Part shown: positions 15,852-25,881 of the stretch, piece after piece
How the letters are laid out: the number at the start of each line of letters is the position of its first letter
How positions within the stretch are numbered: position 1 is the first letter of the stretch
Notes under the pieces: generated by a model
The model's database searches: none
Seen by the model: the letters and a program-made list of their open reading frames with translations, nothing else
Told to the model about the DNA's origin: nothing
Translations under genes and position numbers: made by a program
NCBI GenBank assembly: GCA_038893495.1
Contig: JAWARJ010000001.1
Coordinates: forward strand, 1,291,824 to 1,355,823
DNA from: Thermoproteus sp.
GTDB lineage: Archaea; Thermoproteota; Thermoprotei; Thermoproteales; Thermoproteaceae
Direction of reading: 5' to 3'
Length of the DNA stretch: 64,000 nt

Positions 15852-16892
15852 CTAGCTTCTCCTCCTCCTAAGTGCCCACAGCACGGCCGCCGCTACTACT
15901 GCTACCTCTAGGCTTATCACCTGCGCCGTGCTGACGGTCGACGCCCCTGCGCCGCTGGCCGCTGGCGTGAAGCGTACGTAGATGACTATGCTGGCGCCAA
16001 GCTCGATAATGCCGTTCGACGGCATCGCCGCGTAGCCGCTGGGCGCGTCGACCTTATATCGATACGTGCCGGGCGGGACGGTGAACGTTATGGAGTTCGC
16101 CGTCGAGGACTTCGTGACGCCGTTGAGGGTGACGCCCCACCTGGCGCCGGGGGGCAGGCCGGACTCCACGAATGTGATTGCGTAGATGTGGGAGATCGGT
16201 ATGACGATAAGCGTGGTGTTCGGCATCTTCGCGCCCGAGCAGGTGTTGGCTCCGGTGAGCGGGAGCAGGTCCTCGCCTGGGGAGGGGGTGCCGAAGCCCG
16301 TGCAGGTAATTCCTGTGATGTAAAAGAGGTCCATGCCGTCGGTGAGCCAGAGCGTTCCGTATATAGGGCCGCAGCCCTGGAGCCCGATCGGATAGCCATT
16401 GTAGCCGCAGCTGTTCGGCCTGTTGGGGGCGTTTCTGACTGCGGCCACAGAGAGGGGGCGCCCGTTGCGGGTTATAGTGAACTCCACGTTGTCCTCGGTG
16501 CTCAGGACGACTACGTATTCGGGCTCGGTGAGCGTGAAGTTTATCTCGCCGTTTGTGGAGACGAAGCCGACGGCGCTCTGTGGCGCCCAGCCGTTGCCAC
16601 ACGAATCGGCGTGGCAGGCCCCGAAGTTGAAGGGGGTGGGGCTTATCAGCAGGTAGATTGTCGTAGAGCGGTTGAAGGCGACCGTGTAGTTTCCGGGCGG
16701 TAGCGAGGCGTTGGCGTATGGGCTGTAGCTCCCTATCTCGAAGCCCCAGTAGGTGCCCGCGGGGACTATGCCTACAGGCGCGCCTGTGATCTGCGCGTGG
16801 ACGTTCGGCGACAGCCTCACCACAGCGAGCACAGCCGCCAAGGCAAACGCAAAAAGGACACGCGCGCCGGGCCTACCCACTACCGGCTTCAT
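15852..16892 (-). CDS. Secreted, membrane-anchored surface protein with a thermopsin-type C-terminal repeat
   Basis: The 346-aa protein has a signal peptide (basic start, then VLFAFALAAVLAVV, about 12-25). A large extracellular beta-rich part follows with several N-x-S/T sites and paired cysteines. Near the C-terminus is a C-terminal helix (VISLEVAVVAAAVLWAL) followed by RRRRS. Residues 245-310 carry FVESGLPPGARWGVTLNG, a repeat seen in thermopsin-like and other crenarchaeal surface proteins. I see no protease active site. A TATA-like stretch near 16915 supports the ATG at 16892. Function is unknown; binding or structural work at the cell surface is likely. Confidence 0.75.
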   Translation of the reverse strand: MKPVVGRPGARVLFAFALAAVLAVVRLSPNVHAQITGAPVGIVPAGTYWGFEIGSYSPYANASLPPGNYTVAFNRSTTIYLLISPTPFNFGACHADSCGNGWAPQSAVGFVSTNGEINFTLTEPEYVVVLSTEDNVEFTITRNGRPLSVAAVRNAPNRPNSCGYNGYPIGLQGCGPIYGTLWLTDGMDLFYITGITCTGFGTPSPGEDLLPLTGANTCSGAKMPNTTLIVIPISHIYAITFVESGLPPGARWGVTLNGVTKSSTANSITFTVPPGTYRYKVDAPSGYAAMPSNGIIELGASIVIYVRFTPAASGAGASTVSTAQVISLEVAVVAAAVLWALRRRRS

Positions 16893-17014
16893 GTTCTCGT
16901 CTCGAAACGGCGGTATTATAATATATTGATAATCTCGACCGCAATCTCCGGTTGGCCGAGGGGCTCCATAGAGCGTCTGCTGAAAAACTTTTAAATAGGT
17001 CCCCCATCATAGTT

Positions 17015-17191
17015 ATGGAGGAGGGCGGGGGGCTGAGGGCCCTTCTTTACGGCTTTAGCGCTTTGGCGATAGCGCTGGGGGTGCTTCTGCTGGCTCTATA
17101 TCCCCGCGGCGAAAGTAGATACCTGGCGCTCTTGGGGATAGCCATCGGCGCGGCGGCCCCCCTGGCCTATTTCCTAATAGAGCGGAAATAA
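17015..17191 (+). CDS. Small two-helix membrane protein
   Basis: The 58-aa product has two hydrophobic helices (ALLYGFSALAIALGVLLLAL and LALLGIAIGAAAPLAYFLI) separated by the short loop YPRGESRY. The TATA box CTTTTTAAATAG (16987-16998) sits about 23 nt before the ATG at 17015, which fixes the start against a longer frame from 16952. I do not recognise a family. It is followed by the DapA-like gene 25 nt later. Confidence 0.6.
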   Translation: MEEGGGLRALLYGFSALAIALGVLLLALYPRGESRYLALLGIAIGAAAPLAYFLIERK

Positions 17192-17216
17192 TATTAACTG
17201 GTGGCTCTAGGCCTAT

Positions 17217-18152
17217 ATGAGGCTGGAGGGCGTCATAGCGGCTACTGTAACTCCCTTCACGAAGGATGGGGTCAACTACGAGGCTCTTAGGGCTCTCCTC
17301 GAGGGGCTGGCCTCCGAGGGCTACGGCCTGTTTCCCTCGTCCTCGACGGGCGAGGTGACTAAGTTGACTCCGGAGGAGAGGGTGAGGGTGGCGCGGCTCG
17401 CCGTGGAGGTCGGCGACGGGAAGGTGCCCGTGATAGCGGGGACGGGTACTGGCGACCACATAAGTACTATAGAGATGGCGAGGAGGTATAGGGACGTGGG
17501 GGTCGACGCGGTGCTTATTACCCCGCCCTATTACGTCCAGGGGGATTGGGCCGGCATATATGCCTTCTACAAGAAGGTGCTCGACGCCGTGGACATGCCG
17601 GTGGTCCTCTACACTATCCCTCTGGCGGTGGGCTACAACATACCGGCGGAGGTCTTCGACTTGGTCTCCAGCGAGTACAGCCAAGTGGTGGCGGTTAAGG
17701 ACAGCTCGGGCGACTTTAGGTACCACATGGAGCTCATATACCTAGTGGGCAGTAGGATCTCTGTCCTCCAGGGCGTCGACATGTTCTTCGTGCCCAGCAT
17801 AATCGTGGGGGCCCACGGCGGGGTCTTAGGCGGCCCCAACTTCTTGGGTCCCCTCCAGTTGGAGCTCTACAAGATGGTCAAGGAGGGGAGGGTCGCCGAG
17901 GCCGTGGAGATCCATAAGAGGCTTATGGAGCTCTGGCGCTTCATGGGGGGATGCGGGCTTACGGGCAAGCTGGGCGGTAAGTGGCCTACGCTCTACAAGG
18001 TGGCCACCCAGATAGTGAGGGGGATAGACATGGGGCCGCCTCGCGAGCCTCTGCCGCCTGTGGACGATAAGGACAGGGAGGAGCTTAGGAAGATATTGGA
18101 GAAACTGGCGCCCTACATAAAGGCGCGTCCGCTGGAGGCGCGCGGGCGGTAG
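17217..18152 (+). CDS. DapA/NAL-family class I aldolase or synthase
   Basis: This (beta/alpha)8-barrel enzyme forms a Schiff base with an active-site lysine. The lysine is in VVAVKDSSGD (about residue 161), and the proton-shuttle tyrosine is in VVLYTIPLAVGYN. The carboxylate-binding loop is SSSTGEVTKL, one threonine short of the GTTGE in true dihydrodipicolinate synthases. At 311 aa the size is usual. Possible substrates include aspartate semialdehyde with pyruvate, a 2-keto-3-deoxy sugar acid, or 4-hydroxy-2-oxoglutarate; the sequence does not decide. No lysine-pathway genes are nearby. It is followed by the ACT/UPF0210 pair, which does not share a clear pathway. Confidence 0.82.
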   Translation: MRLEGVIAATVTPFTKDGVNYEALRALLEGLASEGYGLFPSSSTGEVTKLTPEERVRVARLAVEVGDGKVPVIAGTGTGDHISTIEMARRYRDVGVDAVLITPPYYVQGDWAGIYAFYKKVLDAVDMPVVLYTIPLAVGYNIPAEVFDLVSSEYSQVVAVKDSSGDFRYHMELIYLVGSRISVLQGVDMFFVPSIIVGAHGGVLGGPNFLGPLQLELYKMVKEGRVAEAVEIHKRLMELWRFMGGCGLTGKLGGKWPTLYKVATQIVRGIDMGPPREPLPPVDDKDREELRKILEKLAPYIKARPLEARGR

Positions 18153-18186
18153 CGCCATCTTTATATATCTTCTATATAGCCGCCTC

Positions 18187-18459
18187 GTGGAGCTCGTAGT
18201 TGTATCTGTCCTGGGCGCCGATAGGGTGGGCATCGTGGCGGGGATAGCCGGCGCTTTGGCTAAACACAACGCGAATATAGTCGATATAGCCCAGACGGTG
18301 GTGCGCGATATCTTCTCTATGATCATGATTGTGGACATCTCTAAGGCCGATGTGGACATCGCGGGCCTTAGGGCAGAGCTGGAGGAGGTGGGCAGGAGGC
18401 TGGGCGTCATGGTGGCGGTCCACCATATAGACGTCTTCCGCTATATGCAGAGGATATGA
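18187..18459 (+). CDS. ACT-domain protein (UPF0237)
   Basis: The 90-aa protein is a single ACT domain: VVVSVLGADRVGIVAGIAGAL with the D-R-x-G-I ligand loop, then HNANIVDIAQTVVRDIFSMI. UPF0237 proteins are widely found next to UPF0210, and they overlap here by 4 nt. The ACT domain probably senses an amino acid or related ligand. The start is GTG at 18187, about 24 nt after the AT-rich TTATATATC. Confidence 0.9.
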   Translation: MELVVVSVLGADRVGIVAGIAGALAKHNANIVDIAQTVVRDIFSMIMIVDISKADVDIAGLRAELEEVGRRLGVMVAVHHIDVFRYMQRI

Positions 18460-19805
18460 AGGTCTTCTCGCCCGAGGAGATAGGGGAGGTCCTCGAGATG
18501 ATTTTGTTCCGCGAGCTCGACATACGTGCTGTGACTCTCAGCGTCAACACTCTGCCGGCGATTAGGGGCGACCTCCCCTCGACTCTATCGGCTTTGAGGC
18601 AGCACCTAAGGCCGTACCTCGAACGCTTTAGGCCGGCTGTTGATAAGGTGGCGGCGAAGTTGGGCGTCAAGATAGTCACGGCGAGGCTCGCCGTGAGTCC
18701 CGTCAGCATAATGTTGGAGCCTCTGGGGAGGCCTCAAGACGCTGTGGAGATAGCCAAGGCGCTCGACGACCTGGCGGAGTCCTACGGGGTCGATATGGTC
18801 GGCGGCTTTTCGGCTTTCGTCCACGCCGGGGCCTCTAGAGGCGACAAGGCCCTGATGGAGGCGTTGCCGGACGCCCTTAACTCCACCAGGAGGCTGGGCG
18901 GCTTCGTCAATGCGGCTTCTACCAGCACCGGCATAAATATGGACGCGGTGGCCGAGTCCGCCAGGATAGTCCTGGCCATGAGGCCGGAGGCCGCGGCTAG
19001 GTTCGCCGTGACGGCCAACGTGCCGGAGGACGTCCCCTTCATGCCTGCGGCGCACCACGGGCTGGGCCTCCCGGACGCGGTGGTCAACGTGGCTGTGAGC
19101 GGCCCCGGCGTCATAGAGGCCGTGGTGAGGAACTTGAAGGACGCCGACTTGAGGACTCTCCACGACGCCATCAAGCGCGCCGCCTTCAAGATAACTAGGC
19201 TGGGCGAGCTCGTGGGGAGGGAGGTGGCGAGGGAGCTCGGCGTCAAGTTCGGCTCTGTCGACCTCTCGGTGGCGCCGTCGCCGAAAGTGGGCGACAGCGT
19301 GGCGGCAATACTGGAGGCCATGGGCCTGCCGAGAGCCGGCTCCCCCGGCTCTGTCTTCGCCCTGGCACTATTTGTGGACGCGGTGAAGAAGGGCGGCGCC
19401 ATGGCCACTTCCACAATCGGCGGGCTCTCGGGGGCCTTTATACCCGTCAGCGAGGACGCGCTTATGGCCAAAGCCGCCGAGGAGGGCGCCTTGACTTTCG
19501 ACGCCCTTAAGGCCATGTCGGCAGTCTGCAACACCGGCATAGACATGGCGGGGATACCCAAAGAGGCCCCGCCCGAAGTCGTCGCGGCCTTGATAGCAGA
19601 CGTGATGGCTCTGGCCACCTCGTTGGACAAGCCGCTTGGCGTCAGGCTGGTGCCGATCCCCGGCGGGAAGCCCGGCGACGTCTACGAGCTCGGAGGCCTC
19701 TACGGCAGAGTCGTCGTGATGGACCTGGGGAGGTATAGGGACATCCCGCTCGCGAGGAGGACGGGCGTGGTGCCGCCGAGCGTCTGGAGGCTGAGAGCCG
19801 GCTGA
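18456..19805 (+). CDS. UPF0210 (DUF711) family protein
   Basis: This 449-aa protein is a full-length UPF0210 member, a family distantly related to glycyl-radical enzymes but with no proven function. Conserved segments include GGFSAFVHAGASRGD, the alanine- and serine-rich STSTGINMDAV, and IVDLSVAPSP-like text at GSVDLSVAPSPKVGDSVA. GGAMATSTIGGLSGAFIPVSED follows in the C-terminal half. It is coupled to the ACT protein by ATGA overlap, so the two probably act together, with the ACT protein as a regulatory partner. Confidence 0.88.
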   Translation: MKVFSPEEIGEVLEMILFRELDIRAVTLSVNTLPAIRGDLPSTLSALRQHLRPYLERFRPAVDKVAAKLGVKIVTARLAVSPVSIMLEPLGRPQDAVEIAKALDDLAESYGVDMVGGFSAFVHAGASRGDKALMEALPDALNSTRRLGGFVNAASTSTGINMDAVAESARIVLAMRPEAAARFAVTANVPEDVPFMPAAHHGLGLPDAVVNVAVSGPGVIEAVVRNLKDADLRTLHDAIKRAAFKITRLGELVGREVARELGVKFGSVDLSVAPSPKVGDSVAAILEAMGLPRAGSPGSVFALALFVDAVKKGGAMATSTIGGLSGAFIPVSEDALMAKAAEEGALTFDALKAMSAVCNTGIDMAGIPKEAPPEVVAALIADVMALATSLDKPLGVRLVPIPGGKPGDVYELGGLYGRVVVMDLGRYRDIPLARRTGVVPPSVWRLRAG

Positions 19806-19885
19806 ATTTTAAGCGAGTCGTTAATAATCTGCCCGATGCCCTTCTGTCGTCCGCAATATTTTTAAATTCATAACTTAAATGCCCT

Positions 19886-20926
19886 ATGTCGGTCTCGATA
19901 TCCGTATTGGCCTCCCACAGCGCCCTCGACGTCCTCGACGGGGCTAAGGACGAGGGGCTTAGGACCATTGCCGTCGCCAAGAGGGGCCGCGAGAGGGCCT
20001 ATAGGGAGTTCCCAGTGGTCGACGAGCTGATCGTGCTCGACGACTATAAGGACATCGTCAAGATCGCCGATAGGCTCAAGGGCTCGGTCTTCGTGCCTAA
20101 CCGCTCCTTCGCGGTCTACGTGGGCTACGACGCCATAGAGAGGGACTTCCCCGTCCCCATATTCGGCAATAGGTACCTCCTTAGGTGGGAGGAGAGGACT
20201 GGGCCCTACAACTACTACCGCCTGCTCGACGAGGCGGGGATAAGGAGGCCCAAGACCTATGCGTCTCCCGACGACGTGGATAGGCCCGTGCTGGTGAAAC
20301 TGCCGGAGGCCGCCAGGAGGGTAGAGAGGGGCTTCTTTGTGGCGAGGGATAGAGACGACCTGTGGCGTAAGGCCAAGAGGCTGGCCGAGAGGGGCCTCAT
20401 AAGGCTTGAGGACCTGGCGGGGGCCGCCATAGAGGAGCTGGTGTTGGGCGCCCACTTCAACGCCAACTATTTCTACTCCCCCATATACAAAAGGCTGGAG
20501 CTCCACAGCTTCGATAGGAGGATCCAGAGCAATCTCGATGGGGTCTATAGGCTCCCCGCGCGGGACCAGCTGGAGGTGGACCCCGACGTGAGGTATATAG
20601 AGGTGGGCCACGAGCCCGCCACCATTAGGGAGTCCCTCTTGGAGAAGGTCTTCGATATAGGCTATAAGTTCTTGGAGGCCGCCGCGAGGCTCGTGAAGCC
20701 GGGCGTCATAGGGCCCTTCACGTTGCAGTTCGTAGTGACGCCGGAGCTGGACCTGGTGGTCTACGACGTGGCTCCGAGGATAGGCGGCGGCACTAACGCC
20801 TATATGGGGCTGGGCGGCCAGTACTCGAAGCTCTATTGGGGGAGGCCTATATCCGTCGGGAGGAGGATAGCCATTGAGGTCAAGGAGGCCGCGAGGCAGG
20901 GGAGGCTGGAGGAGGTGACCACATGA
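19886..20926 (+). CDS. purP: PurP, formate-dependent FAICAR synthetase (paralogue 1)
   Basis: PurP is the archaeal ATP-grasp enzyme that makes FAICAR from AICAR with formate and ATP, replacing PurH transformylase. The 346-aa protein begins [20 protein letters not shown], the usual AICAR-binding start. It has [18 protein letters not shown] in the middle and the ATP-grasp end [20 protein letters not shown]. In the second copy the equivalent of GPYNYY is [16 protein letters not shown] box (ATTTTTAAATT, about 19857-19867) precedes the ATG. It overlaps the second purP by 4 nt. Two copies are common in Thermoproteales, and one may have another role. Confidence 0.92.
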   Translation: MSVSISVLASHSALDVLDGAKDEGLRTIAVAKRGRERAYREFPVVDELIVLDDYKDIVKIADRLKGSVFVPNRSFAVYVGYDAIERDFPVPIFGNRYLLRWEERTGPYNYYRLLDEAGIRRPKTYASPDDVDRPVLVKLPEAARRVERGFFVARDRDDLWRKAKRLAERGLIRLEDLAGAAIEELVLGAHFNANYFYSPIYKRLELHSFDRRIQSNLDGVYRLPARDQLEVDPDVRYIEVGHEPATIRESLLEKVFDIGYKFLEAAARLVKPGVIGPFTLQFVVTPELDLVVYDVAPRIGGGTNAYMGLGGQYSKLYWGRPISVGRRIAIEVKEAARQGRLEEVTT

Positions 20927-21927
20927 TCGAGTCGGTCCTCAAGCGGTACGACTTGGACCGCCTGGCGGTCGCGACTATAGCGTCCCACACGGCGCTCCAG
21001 ATATTGAGGGGCGCCAAGGCCTACGGCTTCAAGACCATCGCGGTCGCCAAGCCCGGCGTCGGCTGGTTCTACAGGCAGTTTCCCTTCATCGACGAGGTCT
21101 GGGAGGCCGACTTCTCTCAATTCCTCAAGGTGGCAGGGAGGCTCGTCGAGGAGAACGCCGTGTTGGTGCCCCACGGCTCCTATGTGGAGTACGTCGGGTG
21201 GAGGCAGGCCCTGGAGGCGCCGGTCCCCACCTTCGGCGTCAGGAGGCTCGTGGAGATAGAGGCGGACCAATACAAGAAGATGGACCTCCTCAATAGGGCC
21301 GGCATACCGACCCCCAAGTCCTTCAAGCCCGAGGAGGTGGACCGCCCAGTCATAGTGAAGCTCTTCGGCGCCAAGGGGGGCCGCGGCTACTTCTTCGCGA
21401 GGAGCCGGGAGGAGCTGTTGCGGCGGCTGGAGTCGGTGAAGGAGCCCTATATAGTGCAGGAGTACGTCTTCGGCGTGCCCGCCTACTACCACTACTTCGC
21501 CTCTCCGACGTACAACAGGGTCGAGGTCTTCGGGATGGACATTAGGTATGAGACCAACGTGGACGGGAGAACCTTCGGGATGGTGGAGCCGACCTTCGTG
21601 GTGGTGGCGAACCTGCCCCTAGTCCTCAGGGAGTCTTTGTTGCCCACGGTGCAGAAATACGGCGAGGCCTTCGCCAAGGCCGTAAGGGAGGTCTTGGGCG
21701 AGGAGATGAAGGGGCCCTACAGCCTCGAGTCCATAATAAAGGACGATATGTCTATAGTGGTTTTCGAGTTCTCGGGGAGGATCGTGGCGGGCACCAACGT
21801 CTACATGGGGGTCGGGTCGCCCTACTCAGTCCTCTATTTCGACAAGCCTATGGACATGGGCCTCCGCATAGCCCACGAGCTCCAAGAGGCCAGGAGGAGG
21901 GGCAGGCTCGACCTAGTGGTCAGTTAG
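20923..21927 (+). CDS. purP: PurP-family ATP-grasp enzyme (paralogue 2)
   Basis: The 334-aa protein has the same layout as its neighbour: [20 protein letters not shown] at the start, [20 protein letters not shown] in the ATP-grasp lid and [20 protein letters not shown] at the end. The intact glycine-rich KGGRGYF loop is closer to biochemically known PurP than the matching [14 protein letters not shown] of the first copy. So this copy is the better candidate for the authentic FAICAR synthetase. It is co-transcribed with the first copy. Confidence 0.92.
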   Translation: MIESVLKRYDLDRLAVATIASHTALQILRGAKAYGFKTIAVAKPGVGWFYRQFPFIDEVWEADFSQFLKVAGRLVEENAVLVPHGSYVEYVGWRQALEAPVPTFGVRRLVEIEADQYKKMDLLNRAGIPTPKSFKPEEVDRPVIVKLFGAKGGRGYFFARSREELLRRLESVKEPYIVQEYVFGVPAYYHYFASPTYNRVEVFGMDIRYETNVDGRTFGMVEPTFVVVANLPLVLRESLLPTVQKYGEAFAKAVREVLGEEMKGPYSLESIIKDDMSIVVFEFSGRIVAGTNVYMGVGSPYSVLYFDKPMDMGLRIAHELQEARRRGRLDLVVS

Positions 21928-22025
21928 CTGCCGCGCGGCCATCCGTGCCCTTTGGTCAGGCTCATCACACTTCTATAGATCGTTAGGGGAGAAAAACGTT
22001 AAAGTGAAATCTTTCTATATCTTTA

Positions 22026-24476
22026 ATGATTCAAATAGACCCCAAAGTTTCTCAACAGTTCGGCGACCTCTTGGGCGAAAAGGTCGTAAATGGACGTAGA
22101 GTATCGGTCGAGGGTCTCATAGAGGAGCTAGCTAGGGAGTTCGGCCCCGAGATAGATAGGGCGATAGAGGCGAGGAGGAAATGGCTCGAGAGCAAGGAGC
22201 CGGTTAGGGTCAAGGCGTCGTTCCCCAAGTGGGACGACAAGTTCGTAGATGCCGACGGCAACGTGAGGACATTTAGGGAGATAGTGCAGGGCCTCATCGA
22301 TAACTTCTTGGGGAGGGACACCCCCTTGAGGTGGGGCCTAAACCAAAACACGCCGGTGCCCGACGACCTACATCCGTTGAAGAATCCGGGCTTGGAGATA
22401 ACGGGGCCTTGGCATCCCATGAGCCGCGCGATACATCAGATAAACGCCGACGTGGCCGCCATGATGGAGGACGAAGAGGACGCGTCGCCGGCTTGGTACA
22501 TACCCAGAGGTTCGGGCCGCGATACGGCGGCGGTTTGGGAGGCGCGGCGTATAGTGAAGAGGGTGCTGGCGGGCGACATACCGGACCCCTACTACGAAGG
22601 GGGTAAGGAGTATAGGGTCAAGAAGGAGAGGTCCAAATGGCCTACGCTCATCCATAGGGTGCCTGGCCTCCATATACTCGACTTCGATGTGAGGGTCGAT
22701 GGAAGGCCTGTCCCCGCGATAATAACATCTATAGTAGTATATACAGTCAACAACTACGACGCGCTCAAGAGGGCGGGCTCCGGCGTCTATTTCTATGTGC
22801 CCAAGACGCAGACGCCTGAGGAAGCCCTCGTGATAGAGAAAATATTGCGCCGCGTCGAGGACAGACTGGGCCTCAAGAGGGGTGAGTTGAAAATTGCTAT
22901 GTTGTACGAAGAGGCGAGGGCCGGCCTCTATCTACCCGTCATATTCTGGATCTGGCGCGAGAGGCTCGTCAAGGTCAACAACGGCCGTTGGGACTATTTG
23001 GGCTCCCTCATAGAGATGTGGAAGGACGAGGCGGTCTACCCCGATCCGCAGAACATCACCATGACGCACCCCGTAATGATGGCGTACCAGAAGTACAACG
23101 CCCTCATGTGCCTAATGGCGGGGCTGGGCAAGAACGGCGAGTTGAACGCCGGGCCTGTAGGCGGCATGGCGGCCGTGATGCTCTACCGCCCAGACGACCC
23201 CTATCAACGCCATCGCTACAACGCCAGGGCTCTGAGGGCCATCTGGACCGACAAGTTGAGGGAGAGGCTCATCGGCCTGATCTTCGTCACGGACGAGCCC
23301 ATCAAGAAGGTCACTCTGAGGGACATACTAGAGGGGAAGGTCAAGGGGAGGCTCTACGACCTCTTCAGACAGAGCTGGGTGGCGACGCCTGAGGAGTCCT
23401 ACGTCAAGGCGGGCAACGAGCCCCTTAGGGCCGACTTGAAGGAGTTGGAGGGGCTCATAAACCGCCCCGTCAAGTACGTGGAGGTCGACGGCGTCAAGAT
23501 ACCTGCCGTCGACAGCGGGCTGACGGAACAGGAGAGGCAGCTGTTCATCAGGCTGGGCCTCATAGACGAAAACGGCAACATAACGCCGTGGGTGATCAGG
23601 AAGGACATGGTGGACTCCCCCGAGAAGCTACTGAACAACCCGGAGCTTTGGGGCGGCAAGGACCTCTGGTCTGCGCTCTACGAGCCGCCTAAGGGCGACA
23701 TAACCATCGAGCATATACAACACGCCTTCTATATGGCGGCGAACTACGGCTTCCAACTGCTCAACGGCAATCTGGCGGCGGCCATAGACGACTACGAGCT
23801 GGGCCAGCGCTTCATGAACGATCTGGCCACCTACCGTATATTCTCCACGTGGCTCTGGACTCTCTTGCGCCACAAGGCCAAGGTGACTAAAGACGGCGCC
23901 TTGAAGGGGCCCGCCAGGACGCACCTCGGCGTCATACCGGCCGAGGATAGGATAAAGGTGGCGGCCGGGACTCCCTTCACGGAAGAGCTCTTCGACGCAC
24001 TCTGGAACCTCCATATGGAGTGGACTAACGCCTTCTATGAGGACCTAGACAGGATAGCGGCCGAGAGGATACTCTCCAGATTCGTGGGGGCCGTCAAGGA
24101 GGCCATACGCGACGCCTACAAGGCCGGTCCCTTCAGGGACGTGAAGCCCGGCGAGGCGGCCAGGAGGATATTGGCGAGCTTGAAGGAGAAAGAGGTGGAG
24201 GCCGCCGTCGTCGCCAACGCTCCCCGCTTCGATAGGTCCTTCGCCCCGGTCATAATGGAGATACTCAAGGCCAAGCTCAAATCGCCCATGTACCTACAAC
24301 ACGGCGGGCGCCTAATAATGGCCCTCGCGCCTCTGCCCGACGAGGTGAGAGACGCCGCGCTTCAAGCCATGTTCATGCCGAGGGAGGAGGTCCAGAGGCT
24401 TGTGGCGTCTGGGAGGCTCGACAAACAGATATTGGAGCTCTACGACTATGTCCACGATATAAGACATGGAGGTTAG
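22026..24476 (+). CDS. aceB: Malate synthase, long archaeal type
   Basis: It condenses glyoxylate with acetyl-CoA to malate. At 816 aa it matches the unusually large crenarchaeal malate synthases known from Sulfolobus rather than the 530- or 720-aa bacterial forms. Recognisable segments are ITGPWHPMSRAIHQIN, YIPRGSGRDTAAVWEARR, DAVYPDPQNITMTHPVMMAY-like text at residues 335-355 and GPVGGMAAVMLYRPDDPYQR. A TATA-like stretch lies at 22012-22021 but is close to the ATG at 22026. No isocitrate lyase is visible here. The following glcDEF genes suggest that the glyoxylate comes from glycolate. Confidence 0.88.
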   Translation: MIQIDPKVSQQFGDLLGEKVVNGRRVSVEGLIEELAREFGPEIDRAIEARRKWLESKEPVRVKASFPKWDDKFVDADGNVRTFREIVQGLIDNFLGRDTPLRWGLNQNTPVPDDLHPLKNPGLEITGPWHPMSRAIHQINADVAAMMEDEEDASPAWYIPRGSGRDTAAVWEARRIVKRVLAGDIPDPYYEGGKEYRVKKERSKWPTLIHRVPGLHILDFDVRVDGRPVPAIITSIVVYTVNNYDALKRAGSGVYFYVPKTQTPEEALVIEKILRRVEDRLGLKRGELKIAMLYEEARAGLYLPVIFWIWRERLVKVNNGRWDYLGSLIEMWKDEAVYPDPQNITMTHPVMMAYQKYNALMCLMAGLGKNGELNAGPVGGMAAVMLYRPDDPYQRHRYNARALRAIWTDKLRERLIGLIFVTDEPIKKVTLRDILEGKVKGRLYDLFRQSWVATPEESYVKAGNEPLRADLKELEGLINRPVKYVEVDGVKIPAVDSGLTEQERQLFIRLGLIDENGNITPWVIRKDMVDSPEKLLNNPELWGGKDLWSALYEPPKGDITIEHIQHAFYMAANYGFQLLNGNLAAAIDDYELGQRFMNDLATYRIFSTWLWTLLRHKAKVTKDGALKGPARTHLGVIPAEDRIKVAAGTPFTEELFDALWNLHMEWTNAFYEDLDRIAAERILSRFVGAVKEAIRDAYKAGPFRDVKPGEAARRILASLKEKEVEAAVVANAPRFDRSFAPVIMEILKAKLKSPMYLQHGGRLIMALAPLPDEVRDAALQAMFMPREEVQRLVASGRLDKQILELYDYVHDIRHGG

Positions 24477-25881
24477 CCAAAATGTAAGGCGCCTCGCCGA
24501 ACGCCTCGTCGATATTTTGGGCGAGAAGGGCGTTCTCCGCGGCGGGGTCGACGTATTGGTCTACGAGCAGGACGGCACCTTGGCGTTGAGGGGGAGGGCG
24601 GACCTCGTGGCTTTTCCCACCAACACCGAGGAGATGGCTAAAGTGGTGGAGGCAGCCTACGAGTATGGAGTGCCCATAGTGGGCAGAGGCTCGGGTACCA
24701 GTCTGAGCGGCGGCGCCATGCCGGCGGCGGGCGGGCTCATCATCAGCACGGCCCGTATGAACAAGATCCTGGAGATAGATCTAGACAACGAGGTGGCTGT
24801 GGTGCAGGCCGGCGTCATAAACGACTGGGTGAATTCCTACCTGTCGAGGATGGGCTATCAGTACCCCATAGATCTGGGCTTCGGCTACATGGCTGATCCG
24901 GGCTCCCAGAGGGTGTCGACTATCGGCGGGAACATAGCGCACAACTCCGGCGGGGTCAAGTGCTTCAAGTACGGGGTCACCGTCAACCAGGTTAGGGGGC
25001 TCGTAGTCGTGTTGCCGGGCGGCGAGGTGAGGAGGATAGGAGGCAAGGAGTTCGAACAGGTCGGCTACGACCTACTGGGCTTGATAACGGGGTCCGAGGG
25101 GACGCTCGCCCTAGTGGCCGAGGCCACCATCAGGATAACGCCCCTCTACGAGTCCAACTTGACGATCCTCGCCACGTTTAACGACCTGCCCGCCGCGGGG
25201 AGGGCGGTCTCCGCCGTAATAGCCTCAGGCGCCATGCCCGTCGCCATGGAGCTCATGGACAAACTGGCCGTCGAGGCCGTGGAGTCGGGCCCCTACGCCG
25301 CCGGCCTGCCTAGAGACGCTGAGGCCATCTTGTTGATACAGGTGGAGGGCTCCCCGCAGGGCGCCAAGGAGGAGGCGGCTAAGGTGGCCGATGTGTTAAA
25401 GAGAGCCGGCGCGGCCTCCGTGGAGACGATAGAGGACCCCGCCCGCGCCGCTAAGGTGTGGGCGGCTAGGAAGCAGGCATTTGGCGCCATGGGCTTCGTG
25501 GGGCCGAACTACGTCGTGGAGGACGGCACTATACCCCGCAAGAAGTTGGCAGAGGCCTTAATGATAGCGAGAAATGCGGGGGCCAAGAGGGGCCTCCGCG
25601 TGGCTAACGTCTTCCATGCGGGCGACGGCAACCTACACCCCCTCATACTCTACGACGAGAGGAAGCCGGGCGAGAGGGAGAAGGCCATAGAGGCTGGGGA
25701 GGAGATCCTCGAGGCCTGTGTGGAGCTGGGCGGCACCATCACGGGCGAGCACGGAGTGGGCTATATGAAGAAGAAGCTCCTGCCCAAGATGTACAGCGAG
25801 GTCGAAATAGGCATTATGAAGTCCATAAAGTCGGCCTTCGACCCGAGGGGGCTGATGAATCCCGGCAAGATATTCCCATGA
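24466..25881 (+). CDS. glcD: Glycolate oxidase subunit GlcD, FAD-linked
   Basis: GlcD oxidises 2-hydroxy acids such as glycolate or lactate with FAD. The 471-aa protein has the PCMH-type FAD domain with PIVGRGSGTSLSGGAMPAAG (about 70-89) and IGGNIAHNSGGVKCFKYG. The C-terminal oxidase domain has NVFHAGDGNLHPLI and TGEHGVGYMKKKLL. It overlaps malate synthase by 11 nt and glcE by 4 nt, so the genes form one operon that turns glycolate into glyoxylate and then malate. D-lactate is the main alternative substrate. Confidence 0.93.
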   Translation: MEVSQNVRRLAERLVDILGEKGVLRGGVDVLVYEQDGTLALRGRADLVAFPTNTEEMAKVVEAAYEYGVPIVGRGSGTSLSGGAMPAAGGLIISTARMNKILEIDLDNEVAVVQAGVINDWVNSYLSRMGYQYPIDLGFGYMADPGSQRVSTIGGNIAHNSGGVKCFKYGVTVNQVRGLVVVLPGGEVRRIGGKEFEQVGYDLLGLITGSEGTLALVAEATIRITPLYESNLTILATFNDLPAAGRAVSAVIASGAMPVAMELMDKLAVEAVESGPYAAGLPRDAEAILLIQVEGSPQGAKEEAAKVADVLKRAGAASVETIEDPARAAKVWAARKQAFGAMGFVGPNYVVEDGTIPRKKLAEALMIARNAGAKRGLRVANVFHAGDGNLHPLILYDERKPGEREKAIEAGEEILEACVELGGTITGEHGVGYMKKKLLPKMYSEVEIGIMKSIKSAFDPRGLMNPGKIFP